Below are positions 54,219-63,360 of a stretch of 64,000 bases of DNA, piece after piece. Numbering within the stretch: position 1 is the stretch's first letter; every line of letters begins with the position of its first letter. The notes under the pieces were generated by a model. It ran no database searches. It saw nothing but the letters and a program-made list of their open reading frames with translations, and was not told the DNA's origin. The stretch is from Tetraselmis striata (Eukaryota > Chlorophyta > Chlorodendrophyceae > Chlorodendrales > Chlorodendraceae). The position numbers and the translations under genes are program-made. The stretch is from NCBI GenBank assembly GCA_006384855.1, contig VCJN01000365.1, forward strand, positions 1-64,000, given 5' to 3'.

Positions 54219-54969
54219 CCGGCCTCCTGCGCGTGCAGCCAACCGTCATTTGCGTTGTCTACATCTACATTCATGCACACCAGTAAATCAGTAAAATGTA
54301 CATACATAGATTGCCCAGCCAGAAGACACTCGGCAGCGCAACCTCAATTGAGATGATTCAGGCCTGCTGGGAAAACTTTGGACCCTGGCAATGAAGGCTA
54401 CCTGAAGATGCAAGTGTATCAAAATGACGCCACAGTCTTAGCATGTGATTGAGCATGCGATCGTTAAAATCATCGTTTCGTCGATTGACATACAGGGTAG
54501 ACAGGTCTGATAGTCGACCTGGTACACCCGTTTTTGGGGGCAGGCGTATGATCCTGTGTGTCAGTGTGCCAACCCTCATTCATGAAACATATTGGGGATT
54601 TTCATTTAGCTAGGCACACACTGTGTTGAGATGAAGTAAATTAGTAGTATAGCAGGATTTGTGTTGATAGCTGTAATAATATGATGACATCATGCATAGC
54701 CCTCGCCAAACCAGCATAACGCAGATGACATCAGTGTGATAAACTTATATAATCGCTAGCAAAACGCACTAACACCATACACACATATATCATCAGGCAT
54801 AATATCATCAGATATACAGCAGCTATCTGGAGCACTTATGTAATTGTACAAAAATACTGCTGCATGCAAATGGTCATGCTGTTCCTTTCGGCCACGTTCA
54901 GTCATTGCTGTTCATGCTGATGCGCCATATTATGGTTGGAATCGCTCGTGTATGATAGTGTACCATTTT
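54219..54969. other. 3' UTR and spacer downstream of the zinc-finger gene
   Basis: The 3' UTR of the gene probably runs to about 54300 (GTAAATCAGTAAAATGTACA). After that the DNA is AT-rich with stops in all frames. No RNA gene or repeat is recognised. Confidence 0.5.
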
Positions 54970-55415
54970 TCCCGCCCCCGGGACAGGACTGGCGCCAGTG
55001 AAACCCTTGCAGCGTCTCTACGACGGCCGCTTAAGCAGCGATCCAGCTACGGAAGCCCTGGGTAGGCGACGCTCCGTAATAGTCAATAGGCAAATTTCCG
55101 AAGCATTCTGCGAAGACTAATTGAAGGCCAGTGACAGATTTTCCAACACTGTTGGATCACGGTCTAAAACCCTGCCATCAAAATACCCGGCACTGACCAC
55201 GAAAGGTCCATGGATGGGCGTCGGCCCATTCGAGTAATGCCAGTCCGGGCAAGCCCCAACCCGCGGAGCAAAGCCCTTCTTCGGGAGTGAGATACATAGC
55301 GACTATGCAACCTACAAACGGGCAACGTGGGGGAGGCCCTGACGCCATAGCTGGAAAAATTTCCTATTCCCAGTAAAATCCAGGGCCCCGTGAAGGGAGG
55401 GGGGACCCCGCGCAA
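54970..55415 (-). mobile_element. 5'-truncated LINE 3' end, inverted copy
   Basis: The reverse complement aligns with about 45500-45940: CGGGACAGGACTGGCGCCAG, CCAACACTGTTGGATCACGG, and the frame DFTGNGNFHLWRQALPHIAF-like region. Its 5' end is truncated at 55415 in the GGCGCCCCCCTTCACGG region. It lies 750 bp downstream of the zinc-finger gene and on the opposite strand. Confidence 0.88.
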
Positions 55416-55532
55416 AATAGTTTACCATTATTGCCCATGTGCTGGCGCGAAATGGTATTTTCACGCGGGTGCAATTCGTATGACCTGAGAAGTCGCTGTC
55501 ATCGTGTTTATAATTTCAGCGTAGTACACTAA

Positions 55533-55607
55533 GGCCAGCCAGAACTTATTATCGGTTTTACGCGACACCCCCCCCCCCCCCCCCCCGGGTAATTTTCTGG
55601 CTGGGCC
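55533..55607. other. Short inverted repeat enclosing a C tract
   Basis: GGCCAGCCAGAA at 55533 and TTCTGGCTGGGCC ending at 55607 flank a C20 tract (55567-55586). TAA precedes the left arm but not the right. It could be the relic of a deleted Harbinger-like element. Confidence 0.55.
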
Positions 55608-55663
55608 ACATACTGCGTGAAGTACTGCCATCCAGACAAACAGTGGGAAAACTGCAATAACGC

Positions 55664-56026
55664 CTATTGTGAGCTAACAGCAATGTGAAAGTGCAACATC
55701 AACGCGCAGGTGTCGATGTCATGGCCACTTACTTCAACAGTTCGTTGTGGTCCCGCAATAACCACACTTCTTGCAGGTAGTAACGCGGGCTTTCCACCGA
55801 ACAGCCTTCCGTCCCCTGTGACGCCCGTCTTCACGTGTGTTCCTTCATCATGCCGGCTGTAGTTTAGCAGCCAACGGTGGGCTGCTTCCATGTGCGCTGT
55901 GCAATGATAGTGCTGGTCCGCTAGCGCAGTGCCGTCGGCGGCTGCTACTGTTCGGGCCGCTGCGCACCGCATGTCGACGCGGCGCATGTATAGGTAGCTC
56001 AGTTCGTGAGGTGGAAGGACTGCCAA
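55664..56026 (-). CDS. Unrecognised minus-strand ORF of 120 codons
   Basis: The frame reads MAVLPPHELSYLYMRRVDMR, then TALADQHYHCTAHMEAAHRW and LLNYSRHDEGTHVKTGVTGD, ending at TAG. Residue use is protein-like and more balanced than the shadows. His/Cys residues could bind metal, but no family is recognised. It lies between a LINE fragment and repeat copy B, so a TE or an isolated host exon are both possible. Confidence 0.35.
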   Translation of the reverse strand: MAVLPPHELSYLYMRRVDMRCAAARTVAAADGTALADQHYHCTAHMEAAHRWLLNYSRHDEGTHVKTGVTGDGRLFGGKPALLPARSVVIAGPQRTVEVSGHDIDTCALMLHFHIAVSSQ

Positions 56027-56137
56027 AGTACTAGCAACAACATATCAGCAACAAAAAAAATTATCCCCCTTACCGCCACCGTCCCCCCCCCCCCCGCCCC
56101 CCCGCCTCTCGGAATTGGCTCGGATTTAGGACCCTAG

Positions 56138-57464
56138 GGCCGATTATTGTACCTGTACCCGGCCGCGGCCGTAAATAATCTTATGCGTCCCGGTACGAAA
56201 TTTATGATTCGTTGCGACTAAGAGCCGTAGTCGCGGAACTACACCTTTATATCCGGACTCTATCTGAACCGTGTGCGCATCACTCATCCATCCCGCCTTA
56301 TGCGGGATGCGGGCCGCTTTTAGGCGGCTTGCTGTGTTGATTTTCTAATTCTGGGGAACTGCCCTTTTTGTAATTCACACCTTTATATTAATTACATGAG
56401 CTAGCAGCAGAAGGCGATATCGGAAATCACCAAAATAAAAGGCAAAATAAAAGACACCTTTATATCAAACGGAATCGTAACCATAAATCGCCGATATCTG
56501 CGGCTTAAGATTTGCGGCCGGCCGCGCCAGCCGCAATTATGGCCATATTTGCGGCTGGCGAAAATCGGGGTCCGCCAGACGTAAATCAAAATAGTACTTA
56601 GCGCTTAGCATATATATATGTCCTGCACAATGTGCACACCAACTGCAAATCTCTTGCGGCACGCCCGCCCGCCCCCCTTGCCCACCCCCTTATCGTAGTA
56701 TTTAGCGCTTTACATATATGTTCTGCACGATGTACACACCAACCGCAAATCTCCACTAGGCAGACGACACCCACCGCCCGCCCGTGGCACCCCCCCCCCC
56801 CCCCGCCCGCCCGGCGGGCACCCCGACGAGCGCGCACGATGGCGCGCTGATGGCACCATATGCCAACTCAAAGAGTTTGAACTTTTGAACAATGAAGACC
56901 GTGTGCCTTCGTCGGCAAGGCAGTCAAACTCGTCTCCTGCTCGCGCCATTCCTGACGCCCTCCCTCCACGATCCTCTTCACACGGGCGCAGCGCCCACAC
57001 ACATCGCCCGTCGCCATGGCCGCCGACTCGCGCAGAATGCGCATCCCCATCTTGAGGCCGGGCAGGCAGGTGAGTCTACCAAGGGGCTGGAGGAGAAGGA
57101 GGAGGAGGAGGAGGAGGAGGTCATGGGCAGGCTGGACAGCCTCACGGATAGTGGTAGTTGGGAACCGGTGGGGACGGCGTGATTCGCCACTGCGGCGGCG
57201 GAGATTGAAGAGATGTGCAGACCTGCATTGCCACCGATCAGCTTTCAACATGCATGACGCATCTGCGTCGCCGCCGCGGGTCGCAAATAGACAGTTGGCA
57301 TATGTTCACGGTTGCTCACATGTTCCAAAATGCATTTGGGTCGCGGCCGTCCGCGGCCGAAAACATCCGAAATTTGCAATTCGTACGGATTTCCCGTACC
57401 AGTACCCGTAAATATATTTACGACCATACACTACGGCTGCGGTCGGGTATACAATTAAAAGGCC
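56138..57464. mobile_element. TIR element of the 'TACCCGGCCGCAGCCG' family, copy B (1327 bp)
   Basis: Left end GGCCGATTATTGTACC then GTACCCGGCCGCGGCCG; right end, inverted, GGCCTTTTAATTGTATACCC. TAG lies left and TAA right, close to a TWA duplication. The interior matches copy A (for example the ATTTGCGGCTGGCGAAAATC region, and CAAAGAGTTTGAACTTTTGA). Extra DNA relative to A includes an inverted copy of the GAATTACAAAAAGGG repeat (56301-56384), a piece shared with 50020-50075, and a local duplication of the TAGCGCTT(T/A)(A/G)CATATAT segment (56594-56655; 56697-56755). Confidence 0.72.
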
Positions 57465-57965
57465 TAATATGATGTTATGAAGAAAAAATGATACAACTGA
57501 TAATGAAGGAAAAAAGAAAAACTGAAAATTAACTGGCCTAACTGGAAATATCACTGTTGCCCGACGACGATTAAAATATGCAGCATCGCGCCTGTGATGA
57601 TTGCTGCGCACGCACCGTCCAGCATCGGCGTATCTCTTTCGCCTCTCATATCAGACAGCGGCGACTACCCGTAGTCGCCACTACACGTACATGGTACAGG
57701 GTACATCCACATTACGCGCGTGGAACACTTCGAAGGGATACTTCAGCAGTATAATCCTTGCACAGCGACTAAATCGGTGCACTAATATTATCGAAGTCAG
57801 TCAGGACTTCAACTGTCCGCGTGTAATTAGCTGTCCATTAGCTGTCCGCGGCAGCATTAGCAGCGAGTATTGTTCGTCCACTCCGCGTCATCGCCCGCGC
57901 TACTGCGGGCCTGGGCACGCCTGAAATTTACATTCTGTCAATTTAATCCAGTATTGCATTTGTTT

Positions 57966-58250
57966 ACCGCAATGCACTGGTGTGAATTACAAAAAAGGCA
58001 GTTCCCCAGAATTAGAAAATCAACACAGCAAGCCGCCTAAAAGCGGCCCGCATCCCGCACAAGGCGTTGCACTGGTTGTGAGGAGATATCCTCACGATAT
58101 ACGGTACCGCAATGCACTGGTGTGAATTACAAAAAAGGCAGTTCCCCAGAATTAGAAAATCAACACAGCAAGCCGCCTAAAAGCGGCCCGCATCCCGCAA
58201 CGCAATGCACTGGTTGTGAGGAGATATCCTCATGATATACGGTACTCTCT
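57966..58250 (+). repeat. Tandem duplication, 140-bp period
   Basis: ACCGCAATGCACTGGTGTGA recurs at 57966 and 58106. Each unit contains the GAATTACAAAAAAGGCAGTT repeat and the AGCCGCCTAAAAGCGGC stem, then GGTTGTGAGGAGATATCCTC. The second unit has a small rearrangement near 58198-58210. Confidence 0.95.
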
Positions 58251-58777
58251 CGCAGTGTGTCATCCACGGATCCTCCGTGCTTTTGAAAGGGCGCGGCTAT
58301 CAAAAGCTACCTCCTATGACAGTAAAGCGCGAGTCCACGGATCGACTCCAGATGTGGGTCGGTTCGCGGATGTTAATACAAACGACACGACATGACCAAC
58401 AGGGTCATATCACGAATACTATCATATGCAAGTATGCAACTAACAGTCATGTCATACCGTGGCTAACTACTCTGTAGCAGCGCAAACCGCGACACCAATC
58501 CTTTCAGGGGGACGGAATATGAGGAGATATTCTACTCACGATGTAAGGAGGCTGGGGAGTTCTGCTTAATTAAATGTAGCCTTTTTTCTTCCCCAGTAGT
58601 CGCCACTTTCCGTGCATTCTTTAGACGGTACACTACGATGCACTCTCGCAGTGTGTCATCCACGCGACGGATCCTCCGCGCTTTTATTGATGGACAAGCG
58701 CGGCGCTATCAAAAGCTGCCTCCTGACGCTGGTACCTGCTGTACGCGCTGCGCGTTATTTTCCGCGTACAGCGACTC
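58251..58777. other. Spacer with an imperfect duplication
   Basis: CTCTCGCAGTGTGTCATCCACG followed by GATCCTCCG(T/C)GCTTTT occurs at about 58244 and 58641, with the (A/G)GCTATCAAAAGCT phrase after it. This is an imperfect ~100-bp direct repeat. No gene is seen. Confidence 0.75.
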
Positions 58778-60128
58778 CTAGTGCCTCGGGCAAATATGTT
58801 GTATATATACAACATTTGTTGTATATATACAACAGAAAGTATGGGCCTAGTACTATGGGCAAAACTGGCATGATGACCACCAGGGCGTCAGGGGAGGTCC
58901 AGAGGGCCCCAAATAGGATACTTAAGTTGGTCCGGGACCGGTCGGGTCGGCTGATTGGGCAGTGCAAAGCGGCCACCATTCCCAACCCACCGGTTCGCCA
59001 TGCGACAACCTATTCAGCTCAAGAGCCGTGTAGCCGCCCGTCCTGGGCCGTATCAAGCCCCTGCCGCCCCCGGCAGATTACGCCAACAGAGGGCTATGAA
59101 GTTTGAAGAAGTCGCGGAGTCTGTCGTGAACGACACATGCCGCATCAGGTGGGACCATGGCACCGAGTCCCCAGAGACCTCAACGTGCTAAAGCTGCCAT
59201 CCACCGGCGCCGGCACTCTGCCTCAGGTATGACTCCCATACCACTCAGCACTCGTCTAATACCTTGCCTGGATGATATGTCGTCGGCATGTGATGATTAT
59301 GTCGACGCGTGTGGGCGGCGCGCCCGTGCGATCGCATCTGGATGTTGAATCGGAATTCGAATGTTTTTGAAATATCACAACAACGGCCGACTGACCTGCG
59401 CCCCGCAGGCGCAGGTCAGTCAGCCCTGCCGACCAGCCCCGTCCCGAACTCGAGGCAAGCTACGCCATGCCCATGGCCTCACGTTCCAGGACATCCCCGG
59501 AAGTGCCATGGTCACGGCGCCGGCTGTCCCTGGTGTCCCTGTGCCGAACAACGCTGGTCCGATCGCCGTCCCTCTGTTGCGTTTCGCCGCCGCGACTGTT
59601 CCGTCCGACTGCGACAACTCGGCAAACGCTCCGGCAACGACAACGCCACCAAGCAAGCCCGCTGCACTGTGGGCCGTGATGGCGATGACAAGGTGGGTTG
59701 GACGTCCTACAAGTTCCCGGACTGCGACATACCTCGGTGCATGCCGAGCAAGAGGCGCAACGGCGTCGCCTGCTGGACCCGGCACCGTCCCAGCACCGCC
59801 CAGGACCTCGCGGTTTACACGTCAACCGCCGCACGGACTAGGCCGCCACCGGGAAACCCTCCCCATACCCAAACCCCGTACCTCAAGATCTTCCTTTCCC
59901 GGTCGGTTGGCGGCTGATGGTTGCTCCTCCGCAGTGCCCTGGCCGGAACCGGTGGTGTGATGCTGGTTCAGCGAGCTACAGCATCTTAGAGGGCGGCGCT
60001 TCTGTTAGGGCGCGGCCCGCGTAGTATTAGTAGTATGTAATTAAAATCCGTTAATGATGCCGACGCGAGCCGTGTTGTATACTCGTGTTGTATATATACC
60101 ATACAACATATTTGCCCGAGGCACTAGT
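58778..60128. mobile_element. TIR element, 1351 bp, with TTGTATATATACAA palindromes
   Basis: CTAGTGCCTCGGGCAAATAT plus GTTGTAT at 58778-58804 is repeated exactly inverted at 60102-60128. Next to each end are TTGTATATATACAA palindromes (two at 58798-58833; a diverged one near 60082-60095). The palindromic CTAG at both outer ends may be a target duplication or part of the TIR; a TA duplication is also possible. The superfamily is not decided. The interior has protein-like frames (58853-59106; 59309-59917) without a recognised transposase. Confidence 0.75.
58853..59917 (+). pseudogene. Unrecognised coding relics inside TIR element 58778-60128
   Basis: A first frame (58853-59106) reads MGKTGMMTTRASGEVQRAPN and then ILKLVRDRSGRLIGQCKAAT. 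A later frame (about 59560-59790) reads RRDCSVRLRQLGKRSGNDNA, TKQARCTVGRDGDDKVGWTS and YKFPDCDIPRCMPSKRRNG. The second piece has regularly spaced Cys residues and basic residues as in a DNA-binding zinc domain. They could be exons of one element-encoded gene. No catalytic motif is seen. Confidence 0.35.
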
Positions 60129-60159
60129 ACCGTAATTTTATAACTGTTAGATTGTATTC

Positions 60160-60370
60160 GATATGTTGTATAAATATTACTACTCGATACCTCCTGCAGA
60201 TGCTATATATATGTATATATGTGTACATATATGTAATATATACAAAATACTTATGTTATATTTAAAAATGTGTGTACATATACATATTATTTATTTCTAT
60301 GCATGTATACATGATATATGTTACACATTTTCACGTCCACATAATATGTTTAGCGACTATATATATGCGT
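60160..60370. repeat. AT-rich, TATATATG/TACATATA low-complexity tract
   Basis: About 200 bases of imperfect TATATGTATA/TACATATA repeats, in strong contrast to the GC-rich DNA around it. No gene. Confidence 0.85.
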
Positions 60371-60419
60371 ACACACGAGTACCAAGTAAGGAATATATCG
60401 GCTTCGGCGCTTTAAGAAA

Positions 60420-60930
60420 AGAAGGCTGGCCCCCCACACCCTTGAAACGCCGGAGGTAGGTGAGCCGGTCTTCACCAGCATCGATCGTGCGATCGTGCGA
60501 ATCGCGGTCGTGCGAATAGCGGAGTCGAGTAGGTCGTTAGCGTCCGCGGTGTCGCGAGCGGTGGCGTTTTCTGCGCGAAGCGTTGCCATAGCGTCCGTGA
60601 GCGCCACGTGCGCCGAGGCGGTAAAGACTCCATAGCACAGCATGTGACGATACTCGTCGCGCGTCGCGTACTTCTTCTCATCGGTGAGGTAGCGGTCCTA
60701 CTCGTCGTTGCGTGGGTTCCACAGCCCGGGGTTGGTGAGTCCTACGGGAACATAGACTCGGCGTATGCCCGCGGCAGCTAGTCGATCCCGTCGCGCGGGT
60801 CGATGAACGCCGCGTGGCTTGGAGATTTTGCATGGAAACCGGGGAGAGGGTCATCCTCCTCGTCGTCACCCTCGAGGCCGTCGGCTGGCGTCGCGGGAAT
60901 AGGTTTCTACGGAGGTGGTTGTTCAATGGA
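60420..60930 (-). pseudogene. Unrecognised minus-strand gene with stops
   Basis: Read leftwards: DDEEDDPLPGFHAKSPSHAA, a stop or frame break, GIRRVYVP, GLTNPGLWNPRNDE, a TAG, then DRYLTDEKKYATRDEYRHML. It continues as CYGVFTASAHVALTDAMATL, ATARDTADANDLLDSAIRTT and MLVKTGSPTYL. The charge pattern and helices are protein-like, and the layout (acidic tail, helical body) could suit a gag-like or TE protein. No domain is recognised. Two or more disruptions make it inactive in this copy. Confidence 0.35.
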
Positions 60931-61885
60931 AGAGTTGCGGGAGTCTGGCTCGTCGAGTCGCAGTAGCATCCGCTGCATCAGCGTAGTGAGGCTAGCGGTG
61001 TCAGTTGTCGAACTTACGGCGTTGCCTCCACCGCACATCTCCGAATCGTACAAGTCGCCAGGCAACCTTGTGTTGTCCATAGTACGGCCGGATGTAGTCG
61101 TTATTGCAGTCGCGGCGAGCGGCTGGCGTCGAACGTCGTTGTGAGATCGTGTGTCACCTTGCGAGACTGCGAGAGTCTCGATGCCGTAGCGCTAGTTGGA
61201 AGCTGGCGCAAATGCAGAAGGTGGAGACACCGCCGCGTTGCGGGGCGTCATATCGGGGTGAGGGATGGACGTGGGCACACGGCAGTAGCGTCCTATCCGC
61301 GTACGGCGGAATTTGTAACGTCGGGTAACACTTGTCGTATTTAGCTATTCAAACCTCTATAAATCTCAATATGACCATACATGTATACATTCACAGCTAG
61401 AAACATGGATCGTCAAAGTAGCGACTAGATACTTTAGCGACGGAACATGAAAGGATATTGAGGGATAGACTCGTACGACGAAAAAGTACAAGCGTCAATA
61501 TTAGGCTCCGAATCAGTACTACGAATGCAACACATGCACCTGCATGCAACGGGTCGAGTACTCATTACCCCGCAACACTCCGACAGTAGTGCGCGGCGCC
61601 GGGGCCGGCCCGGGGCTCAGTCAGGTTTGTCTTGACGAGCCCAATTTGGCTTGACCGGAGCGGCTACCGGGGCCCAGTGGAAAAATGCGTATAGACGTAT
61701 ACATGGTATCTCACTAGACGTCTCACTGTGCCACAAAATAGAGATTTATGTATTCTTGTTGATACATCCGCACCTACCCCACTGCCCAGCAGTACGAGTG
61801 TCATTTCTTTTACCTAGTTTAAACACCAGTTGCATATATATGTGTGTGTGTGTGCCGTTGGGTATAACGGTCTATCTATGGGTAC
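60931..61885. other. Stretch without a supportable gene
   Basis: Short frames only. 60931-61330 may be the 5' part of the minus-strand relic before it. 61340-61640 is AT-balanced spacer with a GC-rich patch near 61590. A (TG)n run of about 7 units lies at 61841-61854. Confidence 0.5.
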
Positions 61886-61912
61886 TGCACTCAGTGCAGC
61901 ACTGAGTGCAGC
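61886..61912. other. 13-bp palindrome with a one-base centre
   Basis: CTGCACTCAGTGC, A, GCACTGAGTGCAG. This is an almost perfect cruciform-forming sequence about 90 bp upstream of the ORF at 61976. Confidence 0.85.
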
Positions 61913-61975
61913 GTGTAACTATTTATTTTTTAGAGCCCTTCTTGGCCACACATTCCCAAATCCGCCCGTAACCAC

Positions 61976-62340
61976 GTGCCAGACACCCGTATCGAAGTCG
62001 TGAATAAGTTTTGGGTGTTTAATCGAGGTCTCGGCGCGCCGGCAACAAGTCTCCGCCGCCATCTTCCCGCGATGGCCCGTAGCAAGTGCAAGGTGGGCGA
62101 CGCCATGCGCCGCCCCGATACGGACGACCTGAACGCCGCGCAACAGAGGGCGTGGAGCAAGAACCCCGACGTGGACATAAACAACGCGCTGCTGGACGGG
62201 GTGGTGACCGGGACGCCCGATGGGTGGCTGTCAATGGCATTGCTACTCTACAATGAGCAGCCATTTCTACTTAGTGCTCGGGTCCGCCAAGGCAAGTGCA
62301 GGCGCCTAGGCGCCACCGACCCCAACCCTGCGCCTCAGTG
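61976..62340 (+). CDS. Unrecognised 121-codon ORF
   Basis: The frame from 61976 includes a second start at about 62072 (MARSKCKVGDAMRRPDTDDL) followed by SKNPDVDINNALLDGVVTGT and a Cys/Arg-rich end (RQGKCRRLGATDPNP), stopping at TGA. The DVDINNALLDGVVTGT phrase suggests a folded module. It is followed at 62440-62716 on the same strand by a piggyBac-like N-terminal piece, so it may be the first exon of that transposase. Confidence 0.4.
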
Positions 62341-62479
62341 ACGGAGCAAAGGCTCTGCTGACCCCAACCAAGCCACTATATCGACGCTGCTGAGGTGAGC
62401 GACAGCGACCATAGAGGCCGGAAGCTCACTACGGCCCGCCACCCCCTGAATATCATTGATCTCAGGGCTCGACCGCCCT

Positions 62480-62716
62480 CGGCGACAACGAGCGCTTTGA
62501 CTGCCCCCGCGCCCAAGCCGGCACTCCTCCCCTCGACAAGGGCCAGATGAAAGCTGGCGTGCCTCCCGAGACCATCGACTGCGTCGCATTCTTCATGTGC
62601 TTCTTCCCCGTTGCCTACTTTCAGGGCGCCCTAGGCGCCATGAATGAGAATGTAATTGCAGCTGGCATGCGCCATTGCCCAACCTTTACCACGGCCGAGC
62701 TGTGTCCATGAGCGCG
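62480..62716 (+). pseudogene. Possible piggyBac-like transposase N-terminal exon
   Basis: The frame reads DKGQMKAGVPPETIDCVAFF then MCFFPVAYFQGALGAMNENV and IAAGMRHCPTFTTAEL before a TGA. The order 'F..FFP......I...N......T..EL' is what piggyBac transposases have just before the catalytic part, and it parallels WHFWQWFPLGAMSRAVDAVN in the element at 47108-49649. The catalytic region does not follow in an obvious frame. The likeness is weak, and other DDE families share such helices. Confidence 0.4.
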
Positions 62717-63360
62717 TGCGCAACAAGTACGTGGAGGGCGCTATGCATCGTATGGTCTTAGCACACGGTACCGCCGTATAGCCCGGTACCCGCCAAAAAT
62801 TACTAACTTCAGCCATGGGACTAATTGCGAACGGGTGTATCAAAAGAATCCAACGGCCCCTGTTTCAGCCTCCCTGATGGCATCAACCATGATGCCAATG
62901 GGGGGAATCTCAGCCGTTAGATCATATCTAAGCTGCATGGAGCCCTTGGGTTGTGTTGGTTAGCGTGTGATGGGCTATGGTCATGTTAGTCAAAGTGTCT
63001 CCCTGTTGTTAGCAAGTTCGCCAGTGTCTCATTCCACCACCCGACTACCACAACCCACCCCATACTGCCACATTACCTCAGGACACCAACTGTGCCCCAC
63101 CAAGTGTCCCTTTAGATCACCTTTGTCGATTGCAAGCGGCGCTGGCGCGTCTGTGTCGCGGTCGTGGCGATGGCAATTGCGCGCCCAAGGTGAGCGATGC
63201 GCACATATTTCAAATGCCGGCACCCACCCACTACTCCACCCTGCCTCTTAGTCGAGCTCTAGCGCAGGCACTACGCCTCCAACAAGTCACAAATCCGTCC
63301 CATTCTCGTTACACGCCGTCGATTTGCTTCTATGACTGCGGCACGTGCTGATTTGTCACC
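62717..63360. other. Stretch without a supportable gene
   Basis: Frames are short. 62820-62960 and 62980-63300 may contain introns or UTR of the gene that continues to the right. No repeat is seen. Confidence 0.45.
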
